Positions 7,640 through 15,272 are shown, numbered from the stretch's first letter. The stretch is 17,715 nucleotides of DNA from Lentzea sp. (GCA_030146905.1 JASLAV010000344.1:1-17715), one strand, 5' to 3'. Notes: generated by a model from the sequence alone, not told the origin. Numbers and translations: made by a program.

Positions 7640-8557
7640 ATGCACACCAGGTCCGCCGCGGAGCTCCACACCACCGCCGAGATCGTGTCCCAGCCGGCCT
7701 GCTGGCGCAGGGCGATCGCGCTCGCCGCCGAACCGGAGGTCACGGCGGTCCTGCCCGCGCCGGGCGAGCGCGTCGCGGTGCTCGGCTGCGGCACGTCGTG
7801 GTTCATGGCCCAGGCCTACGCCCGGCGGCGCGAGGACGAGGGCCTGGGCGAGACCGACGCGTTCGCCGCGTCGGAGTTCCCGTTCGGCCGCACCTACGAC
7901 CGCGTGGTGGCGCTGAGCCGGTCCGGCACGACCACCGAGGTGGCCGACGTGCTGCGGCGCCTGCGCTCGCACGTCCCCACGACGGCCGTCGTCGGCGCTC
8001 CCGGCACACCGGTGACCGAGCTGGCCGACCACGTGGTCGCGCTGCCGTTCGCCGACGAGCGCTCGGTGGTGCAGACGCGGTTCGCCACGACGGCGCTCGT
8101 GCTGCTGCGCGCGCACCTCGGCGAACGGCTGGACCGCGCGGTCCTCGACGCCGAGCAGGCGCTGGCCGAGCCGCTGCCCGCGGACCTGGTGGAGCGCAAC
8201 CAGTTCACGTTCCTCGGCGGCGCGCCCTGGACCACCGGCCTGGCGGCGGAGGCGGCGCTGAAGATGCGCGAGGCGTCGCTGAGCTGGACCGAGTCCTACC
8301 CGGCCGCCGAGTACCGGCACGGACCGATCGCGATCACCGACGAGGGCTCGCTGGTCTGGGTGTTCGGCGCCGCGCCGGAAGGCCTCGACCTCGACGTCGC
8401 CGCGACCGGCGGCCGGTGGATCGCCCGCGACCGCGATCCGCTCGCCGAGCTCGTCGCGGTGCACCGGCTCGCCGTGGAGGTGGCGCTGCTGCGGGGGCTC
8501 GACCCCGACACCCCGCGCAACCTCACCCGGTCGGTGATCCTCGACGGCACGCCCTGA
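7640..8557 (+). CDS. SIS-domain sugar-phosphate isomerase/deaminase, GlmS C-domain-like
   Basis: A 305-residue cytosolic protein with two SIS domains and no glutamine amidotransferase domain. ATG 7640 is chosen for the GAGGGAG ribosome-binding site at 7627-7633; a GTG at 7613 overlapping the permease stop is an alternative. Motifs: GCGTSW (49-54) and SRSGTTTE (93-100) for phosphosugar binding, ALKMREAS (206-213), EYRHGP (224-229) and a GlmS-like tail DTPRNLTRSV (290-299). By alignment to GlmS, the base (Glu488) and ring-opening His (His504) correspond to Glu211 and His227. The GlmS tail Lys603, which forms the Schiff base with the ketose, is Arg297 here. It therefore probably handles an amino-sugar or related phosphosugar as a deaminase or isomerase (AgaS-like role) and does not make glucosamine-6-phosphate. 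It lies between the permeases and GH4 in one operon. Confidence 0.82.
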   Translation: MHTRSAAELHTTAEIVSQPACWRRAIALAAEPEVTAVLPAPGERVAVLGCGTSWFMAQAYARRREDEGLGETDAFAASEFPFGRTYDRVVALSRSGTTTEVADVLRRLRSHVPTTAVVGAPGTPVTELADHVVALPFADERSVVQTRFATTALVLLRAHLGERLDRAVLDAEQALAEPLPADLVERNQFTFLGGAPWTTGLAAEAALKMREASLSWTESYPAAEYRHGPIAITDEGSLVWVFGAAPEGLDLDVAATGGRWIARDRDPLAELVAVHRLAVEVALLRGLDPDTPRNLTRSVILDGTP

Positions 8558-8588
8558 CGACCTCGTCCGCCTACCGGAAGGCTGCTCA

Positions 8589-9875
8589 ATGTTCACCATC
8601 GCGTTCGTGGGCGCGGGTTCCGTCGAGTTCACCCGCCAGCTGCTCCGCGACGTCCTGTCGTTCCCGGAGCTGGCCGGCGCCACCATCTCGTTGCACGACG
8701 TCGATCCCGAACGCCTGGAGGTCGCGGCCGCGCTCGCCCGGCTCACCGCGCGCGAGGTCCGCGTCCGCACCTCGCTGTCGCGCCGGGAGGCGCTGGAGGG
8801 CGCGGACGTCGTGGTCAACATGGTCGCGATCGGCGGCCACGCGGCGACGTTGCGGGACTTCGACGTGCCGGAGTCGTTCGGCCTGCGGCAGACCATCGGC
8901 GACACGCTCGGCATCGGCGGGATCTTCCGCGGCCTGCGCACGTTCCCGTTCCTGGACGCGCTCGCGGCGGACATGCTCGCCGTGTGCCCGGACGCGTGGC
9001 TGCTGAACTACACCAACCCGATGGCGATGAACATCCAGTACCTGGCGACCGTCGCGCCGCGGCTCAAGGCGGTCGGCCTGTGCCACTCGGTGTTCTGGAC
9101 CGTCCACGACCTGAGCGCGCTGGTCGGGGTGCCGCACGAGGAGGTCGACTTCCTCTCCGCCGGCGTGAACCACCAGGCGTGGATCCTGCGGTGGGAACAC
9201 CAGGGCCGCTCGCTGTACCCGGCCCTGGACGCCGCCATCGCCGCCGACCCGGAGCTGGCGCGGCGGGTGCGCGTCGACATGTACCGCAGGTTCGGCTACT
9301 ACCCGACCGAGACGAGCGAGCACTCCTCCGAGTACGTACCGTGGTACCTGAGGCACCAGTCCGAAGTGGACCGCCTGCGCATCCCCGTCCGGGACTACGC
9401 CTCGATCAGCTCGGAGAACGTCGCCACGTACGAGAAGACGCGCGACGCGCTGGCCGCGGGGGAACCGCCGCCCCCGCTGGCGGAGGAGGCCGTCGAGTAC
9501 GCGCCGCAGGTGATCCACAGCCTGGTGACGGGGCAGCGGCGCACGGTCCAGGTGAACGTCGCGAACCACGGCCTGATCTCCAACCTGCCGGAGGGCGTCG
9601 CCGTGGAGGTGCCCGCGACGCTCGACCGGCTCGGCGTGCACCCGCACCACGTCGGTGCGCTGCCCCGCCAGCTCGCCGCTCTCAACCGCGGTTTCCTCAA
9701 CGTGGTCGACCTGACCGTGGCCGCAGCCGTCGAGGGAAACCCCGGCCACGTCCGGCACGCGGCGCTGTGCGACCCGGCCACGGCCGCCGCGCTGACCGTC
9801 GACGAGATCAGCTCGCTGGTCACCGCGATGACGGCCGCGCACGGCGACCTCCTGCCCGCCGCGCTGCGTGCATAA
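8589..9875 (+). CDS. GH4 family NAD-dependent alpha-glycosidase (alpha-galactosidase-like)
   Basis: A 428-residue cytosolic enzyme. ATG 8589 has GGAAGG at 8576-8581, seven bases upstream. It has the GH4 N-terminal Rossmann motif VGAGSVEFT (7-15), an acidic turn HDVDPERLE, NMVAIGGHA (77-84), LLNYTNPMAM (138-147), GLCHSVF (163-169) and GVNHQAW (192-198). Cys165 and His195 are the likely metal ligands. YYPTETSEHSSEYVPWY near 237-253 is typical of the MelA-like branch. GH4 enzymes cleave through oxidation at C3 and elimination, needing NAD+ and Mn2+. The MelA-like branch acts on unphosphorylated sugars, which fits import by an ABC system and not a PTS. Likely substrates are alpha-galactosides or, given the GH114 and SIS neighbours, alpha-linked galactosamine sugars; the latter is inference. 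It is the last gene of the plus-strand operon. Confidence 0.9.
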   Translation: MFTIAFVGAGSVEFTRQLLRDVLSFPELAGATISLHDVDPERLEVAAALARLTAREVRVRTSLSRREALEGADVVVNMVAIGGHAATLRDFDVPESFGLRQTIGDTLGIGGIFRGLRTFPFLDALAADMLAVCPDAWLLNYTNPMAMNIQYLATVAPRLKAVGLCHSVFWTVHDLSALVGVPHEEVDFLSAGVNHQAWILRWEHQGRSLYPALDAAIAADPELARRVRVDMYRRFGYYPTETSEHSSEYVPWYLRHQSEVDRLRIPVRDYASISSENVATYEKTRDALAAGEPPPPLAEEAVEYAPQVIHSLVTGQRRTVQVNVANHGLISNLPEGVAVEVPATLDRLGVHPHHVGALPRQLAALNRGFLNVVDLTVAAAVEGNPGHVRHAALCDPATAAALTVDEISSLVTAMTAAHGDLLPAALRA

Positions 9876-9896
9876 CGCGCACGCCTTCTGCGTGAT

Positions 9897-9943
9897 TAGT
9901 GGGTGATTAGTGCCAAATCGAGCACTATCCGTGCGTTATAGTG
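9897..9943 (+). promoter_or_regulatory. Operator cluster of four TAGTG half-sites before the DeoR-type gene
   Basis: TAGTG occurs at 9897-9901, 9908-9912 and 9939-9943, and its complement CACTA at 9923-9927. The first two are part of a perfect 10-base direct repeat GTGATTAGTG (9892-9901 and 9903-9912), 11 bases apart, i.e. one helical turn. TAGTGC/GCACTA (9908-9913 and 9922-9927) and CACTAT/ATAGTG (9923-9928 and 9938-9943) form two overlapping inverted repeats, the second covering the -10. This is a strong candidate autoregulatory operator. A small hairpin CACGC/GCGTG (9880-9894) just upstream might serve as a weak terminator of the GH4 operon. Confidence 0.6.
9937..9942 (+). promoter_or_regulatory. 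-10 element of a probably leaderless DeoR-type gene
   Basis: TATAGT is a near-consensus -10. It is followed by exactly six bases and then the ATG at 9949, which would put transcription start at or next to the A of the ATG. No ribosome-binding site is visible upstream of that ATG, consistent with leaderless translation. A recognisable -35 is not evident. Confidence 0.6.
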
Positions 9944-9948
9944 ATCGG

Positions 9949-10707
9949 ATGCGTCAAGAGCAGCGGCTCGCTGCCATCCTGGGCAAGCTCGCGGACGCGG
10001 GCTCGGTGACCGTGACCGGGCTCGCGGAGGAGCTGGGCACGTCCGTCGCGTCGATCCGCCGCGACCTCCAGTCGCTGGAGGAGCAGAAGCTGCTCAAGCG
10101 CACCCACGGCGGTGCGGTCGCGGTGGAGGTCATCTACGAGCTGCCGCTGCGCTACCGGGTCGGCCGCCAGGAGGAGAAGCGCCAGATCGCCGAGGCGGCC
10201 GCGCGGCTCGTCAGCGAGTCCGTCCACTCCGTGGGCCTCAACGGCGGCACGACCACCACCGAACTGGCCCGCCTGCTCGCGGTGACCAGGTCGCTGAAGG
10301 TCGTGACGAACGCGCTCAACATCGCCTCCGACCTGTGCCCGCGTCCCACCATCGACCTGGTGGTCACCGGCGGCGGCGTGCGCCCGGAGAGCTACGAGCT
10401 GGTCGGCCCGATCGCCGACAGGGCGCTGGCCGGCATCAGCCTGGACCTGGTCTTCCTCGGCGTCGACGGCATCGACGCCAGAGGCGGCATCACGACGCAC
10501 GACGAGGTCGAGGCGCACACCGACAACTGCCTGCTGCGCACGGCCGACCGCGTGGTGGTGCTCGCGGACGGGTCGAAGGTGGGCAAGCGGGCGTTCTCCC
10601 GCATCGCCGACATCAGCGCCGTGCACGTGGTGATCACGGACGCCTCGGCACCCGCGGGGGAGCTGGAGAAGCTGCGCGGGGCGGGCGTCGAGGTCGTCGT
10701 CGCGTGA
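9949..10707 (+). CDS. DeoR/GlpR family transcriptional regulator (AgaR-like role proposed)
   Basis: A 252-residue repressor of standard family length. ATG 9949 is used because the protein then begins MRQEQRLAAILGKLADAGSV, the usual start of the winged-helix domain; GTG 9910 would add 13 unrelated residues across the promoter. The HTH is VTGLAEELGTSVASIRRDLQSLEEQ (about 22-46, shown as key motif SVASIRRDL) followed by LLKRTHGGA (48-56). The DeoRC sugar-phosphate sensor shows GLNGGTTTTELAR (96-107), VTNALNIA, VTGGGVRPESYELVGP, LVFLGVDGID and VVLADGSKVG. Members usually repress sugar genes until a phosphorylated intermediate binds. Its position after the GH4 operon and its own half-site-rich promoter suggest autoregulation and control of the adjoining sugar genes. 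Whether it binds the TGAGCGA boxes near 4500 is not clear. Confidence 0.88.
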   Translation: MRQEQRLAAILGKLADAGSVTVTGLAEELGTSVASIRRDLQSLEEQKLLKRTHGGAVAVEVIYELPLRYRVGRQEEKRQIAEAAARLVSESVHSVGLNGGTTTTELARLLAVTRSLKVVTNALNIASDLCPRPTIDLVVTGGGVRPESYELVGPIADRALAGISLDLVFLGVDGIDARGGITTHDEVEAHTDNCLLRTADRVVVLADGSKVGKRAFSRIADISAVHVVITDASAPAGELEKLRGAGVEVVVA

Positions 10708-10888
10708 GGAGTCCGGGGAAGGTCGTGGGTGCTGGGGGACCGGTGCGAGCGCACACCTGTGGTGGGGGAAGGCGCGGTAGCCGTCGGTCGGGACGTGGGC
10801 CGGTCGACGCAAGCCGGTGTGCGGCCCGTGCGTGACCCCGGCGGATCACCCACGGGTGTCCGCGCACGCCCGGCGTCGGCCCGGCAGG

Positions 10889-11725
10889 TCAGAGCGCCAG
10901 TTGCCCGGTGATCCCCAGAACCGTGTCGCCCCCGACCCAGATCTCCCCGTCGGCCTGCGAGACGTGCACCCGTCCCCGCCGCCCCAGCGCGGTGCCCTGC
11001 GCCGCGACGTACCGCGCGGGTGCGATGCCCGCCGGGATGAGCCACTGGGCGATCGCGGCGTTGAGGCTGCCGGTCACCGGGTCCTCGTCGAACCTGCTGC
11101 CCTCGTCCACGAACGCCCGCACCTCGAACGCCACGTCGCCGCCGGCGGGCTGCGGCCCCACCACGCCGACGCTCTCGAACCCGCCGAAGTTCGCGTAGTC
11201 GGGTTCCACGGCGAGCACGTCGGCGGCGGAGGACAGCAGCACGGCGACCCAGCCCGGCCCGTTGTCCGCCCACTGCGCGTCGACCACGTCCTCCGGCCTG
11301 ACCCGCAGCGCGGCCGCCACGGCCAGGAGGTCCGACAGCGTCACGGGTCCGCTGCGCACCAACGGCGGCGCGGCGAACGCGAGCCGCGTCTCGTCCACCC
11401 GCACGGTGACCAGCCCGGCACCGCACTCCTGCACCAGCCGGCCAGGCGTCTTCGGCACGCCGCCACGAGCGAGCCACGCGCGGGCCGAACCGAGCGTCGG
11501 ATGACCGGCGAAGGGCAGCTCACGGCTGATCGTGAAGATCCGCAACCGGTAGTCGGCGTCCGGGGACGAGGGCGGGAGCAGGAACGTCGTCTCGGCGAGG
11601 TTGGTCCACCGGGCGAACGCCGCCATCTCCTCGGTGGTCAGGCCGTCCGCGTCGTGCACCACCGCGACCGGGTTGCCGTACAGGAACTCGTCGGTGAACA
11701 CGTCGACCTGGCTGAATCCTCGCAC
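10889..11725 (-). CDS. PhzF family isomerase/epimerase
   Basis: A 278-residue protein matching the family length of about 280. The GTG at 11725 is chosen because conserved sequence begins there (RGFSQVDVFTDEFLYGNPVAVV); the open frame extends to 11998, but that extension is low-complexity, Arg-rich and unlike the family. The pseudo-symmetric diaminopimelate-epimerase-like fold is indicated by WTNLAETTFLLP with Glu45, at the same number as the catalytic Glu of PhzF, by FAGHPTLGSA with His75 near the conserved His, and by DEDPVTGSLNAAI near 230. Members isomerise small acids by proton transfer; PhzF itself acts in phenazine synthesis, but most homologues have no known substrate and no other phenazine gene is present here. 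A -10-like TACCCT sits six bases before the start, suggesting a leaderless message. The gene converges on the DeoR-type gene across 181 bases. Confidence 0.85.
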   Translation of the reverse strand: MRGFSQVDVFTDEFLYGNPVAVVHDADGLTTEEMAAFARWTNLAETTFLLPPSSPDADYRLRIFTISRELPFAGHPTLGSARAWLARGGVPKTPGRLVQECGAGLVTVRVDETRLAFAAPPLVRSGPVTLSDLLAVAAALRVRPEDVVDAQWADNGPGWVAVLLSSAADVLAVEPDYANFGGFESVGVVGPQPAGGDVAFEVRAFVDEGSRFDEDPVTGSLNAAIAQWLIPAGIAPARYVAAQGTALGRRGRVHVSQADGEIWVGGDTVLGITGQLAL

Positions 11726-11731
11726 CGCGCA

Positions 11732-11737
11732 AGGGTA
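11732..11737 (-). promoter_or_regulatory. -10 element for leaderless PhzF-family gene
   Basis: On the minus strand AGGGTA (11732-11737) reads TACCCT, a TANNNT match, followed by six bases and the GTG start at 11725. No ribosome-binding site precedes that GTG. The spacing is identical to that before the DeoR-type and HD-domain genes. Confidence 0.5.
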
Positions 11738-12053
11738 TCCACCTGCCGGCCGCCGTCGCCTGCGACCTCGGGCCGCCACCGCGAACCCCTCCCGGCATCT
11801 GTCCGGAGTGGACAGGACGACCGTTGGAGACGCCGGGTTCAGGCGGCCGTGACGGTCCGGGTCATGCCGGTTTCGCCGCTTTTGTCCTTTGTCGATCCCC
11901 GTGGCGAACGGGAGACGTCCGGCCCTGACGCCCTCCGACATGGGCTTTTCCTCCCGCGGCGGCCACTGTGGCGGAGTGTCGGGGTCGCGGTGTGGCACAG
12001 GCGTTGCGATGTGATCAGATCGATCGGCCTTCCTCGATCCGGCGGAAGAGGCT

Positions 12054-12059
12054 TACGGT
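12054..12059 (+). promoter_or_regulatory. -10 element for leaderless HD-domain gene
   Basis: TACGGT (12054-12059) fits TANNNT and is followed by six bases and the GTG at 12066. The GGAGG at 12060-12064 is only one base from the GTG, too close to act as a normal ribosome-binding site, so leaderless initiation is the better reading. Confidence 0.5.
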
Positions 12060-12065
12060 GGAGGG

Positions 12066-12848
12066 GTGACGACCGCGTCTGAGGCACTGAGCCAGACGGA
12101 CGAGCGGATCCGGCGCCTGGAGGCCCGGCTGGTCCGCGAGCACGTCGAGGTTCCGCCGAGCCTGGTGCACGAGTGGATCGAACGGGCGCGGGCGCGCTTC
12201 GGCGGCGCTGCGGTGCAGGATTACGTGCCGTTGCTCGTGGCGCGGGCGGTGCGCGCGTCCGCGCGGAACTTCCCCGCCGACGTGCCGGAGATGTCCGGAA
12301 CTTTCCTGACGAGCTGGGCGCGGAACACGGCGCGACGGCTGCTCGCGGCCGAGCTGCCCCGCAGATGGGCCCACACCGCCGGGGTGGCCCGCCGTGCCGA
12401 GCACGTCGCGCGCGTGCTGCCCGCCGAGGAACGGGAGCTGCTGGTCGCCGCGGCCTGGCTGCACGACATCGGGTACGCCTCCGAGGTCGCCGACACGGGC
12501 CTGCACTCGCTCGACGGGGCGCGCTACCTGCGCAGGGCGGGCGTCTCCGAACGCGTGTGCTCCCTCGTGGCGCACCACTCCGGCGCGGCGGCCGTGGCCG
12601 AGCTGGTGGGGCTCGCCGGCGAGCTCGCGGAGTTCGGCGACAACCGCGGCCGGCTGCGGGACGCGCTGTGGTACTCCGACATGTCCACCGGTCCCGACGG
12701 GCAGCCGACGACGGTGCAGAGCAGGCTGGCGGAGATCCGGCAGCGGAGGGGTCCGGAGGACCCGGTCGTGCGCGCCCTCGCCATGAACGGCGACGAACGG
12801 CTGGCGGCGGTCAGGCGAACGCACAAACTGCTGCGCCGCGCGTCCTGA
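12066..12848 (+). CDS. HD-domain phosphohydrolase-like protein with N-terminal three-helix-type domain
   Basis: A 260-residue protein, start GTG 12066. Residues about 12-67 are highly charged and helical (DERIRRLEARLVREH, LVHEWIERARARFGGA, VQDYVPLLVARAVR) and resemble the small actinobacterial three-helix bundle dimerisation domain usually found as a separate protein. Residues about 95-210 form an HD domain: RWAHTAGVARRAEHVARVL with His103, AAAWLHDIGYASE with His133-Asp134, LVAHHSGA with His170/171 and LWYSDMSTGPDG with Asp205, giving a complete H...HD...D metal set. HD proteins hydrolyse phosphate esters or nucleotides; the substrate is unknown. All metal ligands are present, so activity is likely. 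No transmembrane segment is seen. The fusion order suggests dimerisation or partner binding through the N-terminus. The next plus-strand gene starts 53 bases on. Confidence 0.75.
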   Translation: MTTASEALSQTDERIRRLEARLVREHVEVPPSLVHEWIERARARFGGAAVQDYVPLLVARAVRASARNFPADVPEMSGTFLTSWARNTARRLLAAELPRRWAHTAGVARRAEHVARVLPAEERELLVAAAWLHDIGYASEVADTGLHSLDGARYLRRAGVSERVCSLVAHHSGAAAVAELVGLAGELAEFGDNRGRLRDALWYSDMSTGPDGQPTTVQSRLAEIRQRRGPEDPVVRALAMNGDERLAAVRRTHKLLRRAS

Positions 12849-12900
12849 GTGAGTAGTTCCGCGGATGCCGTCACGAGATCCGCGGTGGCACGGTGACCGG

Positions 12901-14205
12901 GTGACGGAGACGGGGGAGCGCTCCGCCCCCGCCCGGCGCCTGTGGTGGGCGCGGGCAGGGCTGGCGGGGCTCACGGGCGCGATCATGCTGCCGGTGGGGG
13001 CCGGCGCGGTGGTCGCCGGGATGTTCGCGGGGCCCGCCTGGTTCGTGGTCACCGCGCTGGGCGTCGTCGCGCTGTTCGTGATGTTGCTGGTCTTCGTGGC
13101 CAGGGTGGCGCCGGAGGAGTCGCGGTTCGGCCGCAGCGGTGGCGGGCGGGTGTTCTGGGCGGTGCTGGTCGCCGCCGCTGGCACCGTCCTGTGGCTGCTC
13201 GGCTGGTCGGTCAGCGACGAGGCCGGGCTCGGTGTCAGCGCGTCGCCCTCGCGGTGGGTGCCTGTGACCGCCCTGCTCTTCGCGCTGGTCGCGGGCACGT
13301 TGCTGTGGCGGTGGTACCTGGCGCTCGGGTCGCTGACCGTGCTCGTCCTCGCCGGCCTGCTGCTGCTCAGGGCACTGGCCACCACGCCGCCGTCCGACCA
13401 GGTCTCCAGACCGGCGGGACCCCCTCTCGACTCGCTCATGGTCGCCTCCGTGCCCGGTTACGGCGTGGTGTCCGGCCAGTGGGCGTGGCAGCTGGCGCCG
13501 CTCGACGAGGAGCCGGGCAGCCGGCCCTCACCCTTCCTGGAGCTCTACTCGCTGGAGGACGAACCGGCGGGGGACTGCCAGGTCGACCCGTACCAGAGCC
13601 GGTACCCGAGCGGCCCCGGCTGCGAGGTCGACCGCCCCGGCCTGTTCTTCGTCCAGGGCCCGGCCGCGAACGCCTACGTCCACCGGGCCGACGGCCGGCG
13701 GCTGGTGCTGACCGCGCCCAAGTCGTTCGACCGCGCGGTCCTGCGGGACGCGCTGCTCACCGCTCGCGCTGCCGAGCCCGCCGGTTCCGTCACCGCGACC
13801 GTGCCCGGCTACACGGCGACGTCCGTCTCGCCCGGAGGCACGACCTTCGGCCCGGACGACAAGGCGCTGCTGCCCGGTGCCAGGAACATCGAGTTCTCCA
13901 CCCGCGTCGCGACGACCGGCGGCGAGTGCACCTACGGCGCCCTGGAGTGCTCCGTCGAGTCGTCAGTGCTGCGCTATGAGCGCTTCGAGGACGCCCACGC
14001 GTACGTGCGGCTCGTGGACGGCAAGGAGGTCACCGTCCGCGGAGGGATGGCGGTCGGCAGGGAGGTCCTGCGCACCGCCGCGCTGGCCGCGCACCCGCCC
14101 ACCGACGACGAAATGCGGGCGATGCTGCCGGCCGAGCGACCGTCCCAGAGGGACCGTTCGCCGATGGGGACGGTGCGTGACTTGGCCCGGGTCCTCTTCG
14201 GGTGA
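12901..14205 (+). CDS. Five-TM membrane protein with internally duplicated extracytoplasmic domain, unknown function
   Basis: A 434-residue protein I do not recognise. GTG 12901 is preferred over ATG 12865 because the twelve intervening codons include TCA, CGA, GAT and GGT, unlike the G/C-ending codons that follow; neither start has a clear ribosome-binding site. Five hydrophobic segments lie at about 20-42, 45-68, 84-104, 119-136 and 139-159. The remaining 270 residues contain two similar halves. Each begins with VPGY (about 184 and 304), contains a Cys pair, and ends in AYVxxxDGxxxxV followed by a helix of the form xxREVLRxAALxA (DRAVLRDALLTARA in the first, GREVLRTAALAAHP in the second). 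The four Cys suggest two disulfides outside the membrane. The C-terminus ends in a short basic amphipathic stretch (RDLARVLFG). It may be co-transcribed with the small DUF1232 gene 37 bases downstream. Confidence 0.7.
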   Translation: MTETGERSAPARRLWWARAGLAGLTGAIMLPVGAGAVVAGMFAGPAWFVVTALGVVALFVMLLVFVARVAPEESRFGRSGGGRVFWAVLVAAAGTVLWLLGWSVSDEAGLGVSASPSRWVPVTALLFALVAGTLLWRWYLALGSLTVLVLAGLLLLRALATTPPSDQVSRPAGPPLDSLMVASVPGYGVVSGQWAWQLAPLDEEPGSRPSPFLELYSLEDEPAGDCQVDPYQSRYPSGPGCEVDRPGLFFVQGPAANAYVHRADGRRLVLTAPKSFDRAVLRDALLTARAAEPAGSVTATVPGYTATSVSPGGTTFGPDDKALLPGARNIEFSTRVATTGGECTYGALECSVESSVLRYERFEDAHAYVRLVDGKEVTVRGGMAVGREVLRTAALAAHPPTDDEMRAMLPAERPSQRDRSPMGTVRDLARVLFG

Positions 14206-14242
14206 GCGCGGTCCGGAAGTACGCTGAGCCGGAGGTGGCAGC

Positions 14243-14636
<394 letters not shown>

Positions 14637-14656
<20 letters not shown>

Positions 14657-15272
14657 CCCCGGGTTTGCGGGCGACCAGCCGTTCCACCACGCCGAGCTTG
14701 AAGCGCTGCCGCTGCTCGACCCGCAGCCCGCGGGCTTCGACGAGCAACGACGGGCGGCGCCGGAAGTGCTCGCCCGCGAGGGGGATCGTGAACCGCTCCA
14801 GGAGCCACTGCGCGCCCCGCGCGAGACGGGAGGAGCTCGCGACGTGGTCGACGAGGACCAGCCGTCCGCCGGGCCGCAGCACGCGGATCATCTCGTCCAG
14901 CGCGACCTCGTGCTCGGGGATGGCGCACAGTCCCAGCGTGCACACCACCGTGTCGAACGAGGCGTCGGCGAACGGCAAGGCGTGCGCGGTGCCCCGCCGC
15001 AACGCCACCTCACGGCCGAGCCGGCCGGCACGGGACCGCGCGATGCCGAGCATCTGCTCGCTGACGTCGAGACCGGTCACGGTGACCCCGCCGGGGTAGT
15101 GCGGCAGGTTGAGGCCCGTGCCGACGGCGACCTCCAGGACCTCCCCGGAGGCCTGGGAGCACGCCCACCGGCGGGAGTCGCCGAAGAGCCTCCTGTCGAG
15201 GACGCCGATCTCCCTGTCGTAGGTCTTCGCCTTGTCGTCCCAGTACCGCTGCCAGCGGTCGGTCCTGTCCAT
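14637..15272 (-). CDS. Class I SAM-dependent methyltransferase
   Basis: A 211-residue cytosolic enzyme. ATG 15272 is preferred over GTG 15293 because GGGAGGG lies five bases upstream of it on the minus strand. Motif I is LEVAVGTGLNLPHY (46-59), then GLDVSEQML with Asp69 for the SAM ribose, GTAHALPFADASFDTVVCTLGLC (motif II/post region, about 94-116, key residues LPFAD and FD) and RVLRPGGRLVLVDH (130-143). The pattern is that of the UbiE/phospholipid N-methyltransferase-like group, and the C-terminal region with QWLLERFTIPLAGEHFRR is shared by many actinobacterial members of unknown substrate. The substrate cannot be inferred from neighbours. It is divergent from the lysyl-oxidase-like gene, with 123 bases between starts. 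Confidence 0.88.

Larger units (their letters stand above)
11726..12065. other. 340-bp divergent intergenic region
   Basis: No gene is supported between the two divergent starts. The minus-strand open frame through here (to 11998) is an Arg/Pro-rich read-through of GC-rich DNA. Visible elements are the two -10-like hexamers at its ends, an inverted repeat CTGTCC-N5-GGACAG at 11799-11815, a T-rich patch near 11880-11892 (less GC than its surroundings) and a GATC-rich stretch at 12013-12037. None can be given a function from sequence alone, and the region is longer than two leaderless promoters require. Confidence 0.6.

Noticed and set aside
7070..8974. 634-residue minus-strand open frame across permease, SIS and GH4 genes
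   Set aside because: Spans three well-supported plus-strand genes and their junctions, with low-complexity translation and no motif.
10708..10888. Possible terminator between the convergent DeoR-type and PhzF-family genes
   Set aside because: Only short stems are visible (GTGCG/CGCAC at 10743-10754, CACCC/GGGTG at 10847-10858, GGGCCG/CGGCCC at 10797-10827); none is convincing compared with the two strong hairpins elsewhere in the window.
11726..11998. 91-residue N-terminal extension of the PhzF-family gene
   Set aside because: The extension is Arg/Pro-rich and unlike the family, and a -10 element with leaderless spacing sits right before GTG 11725.
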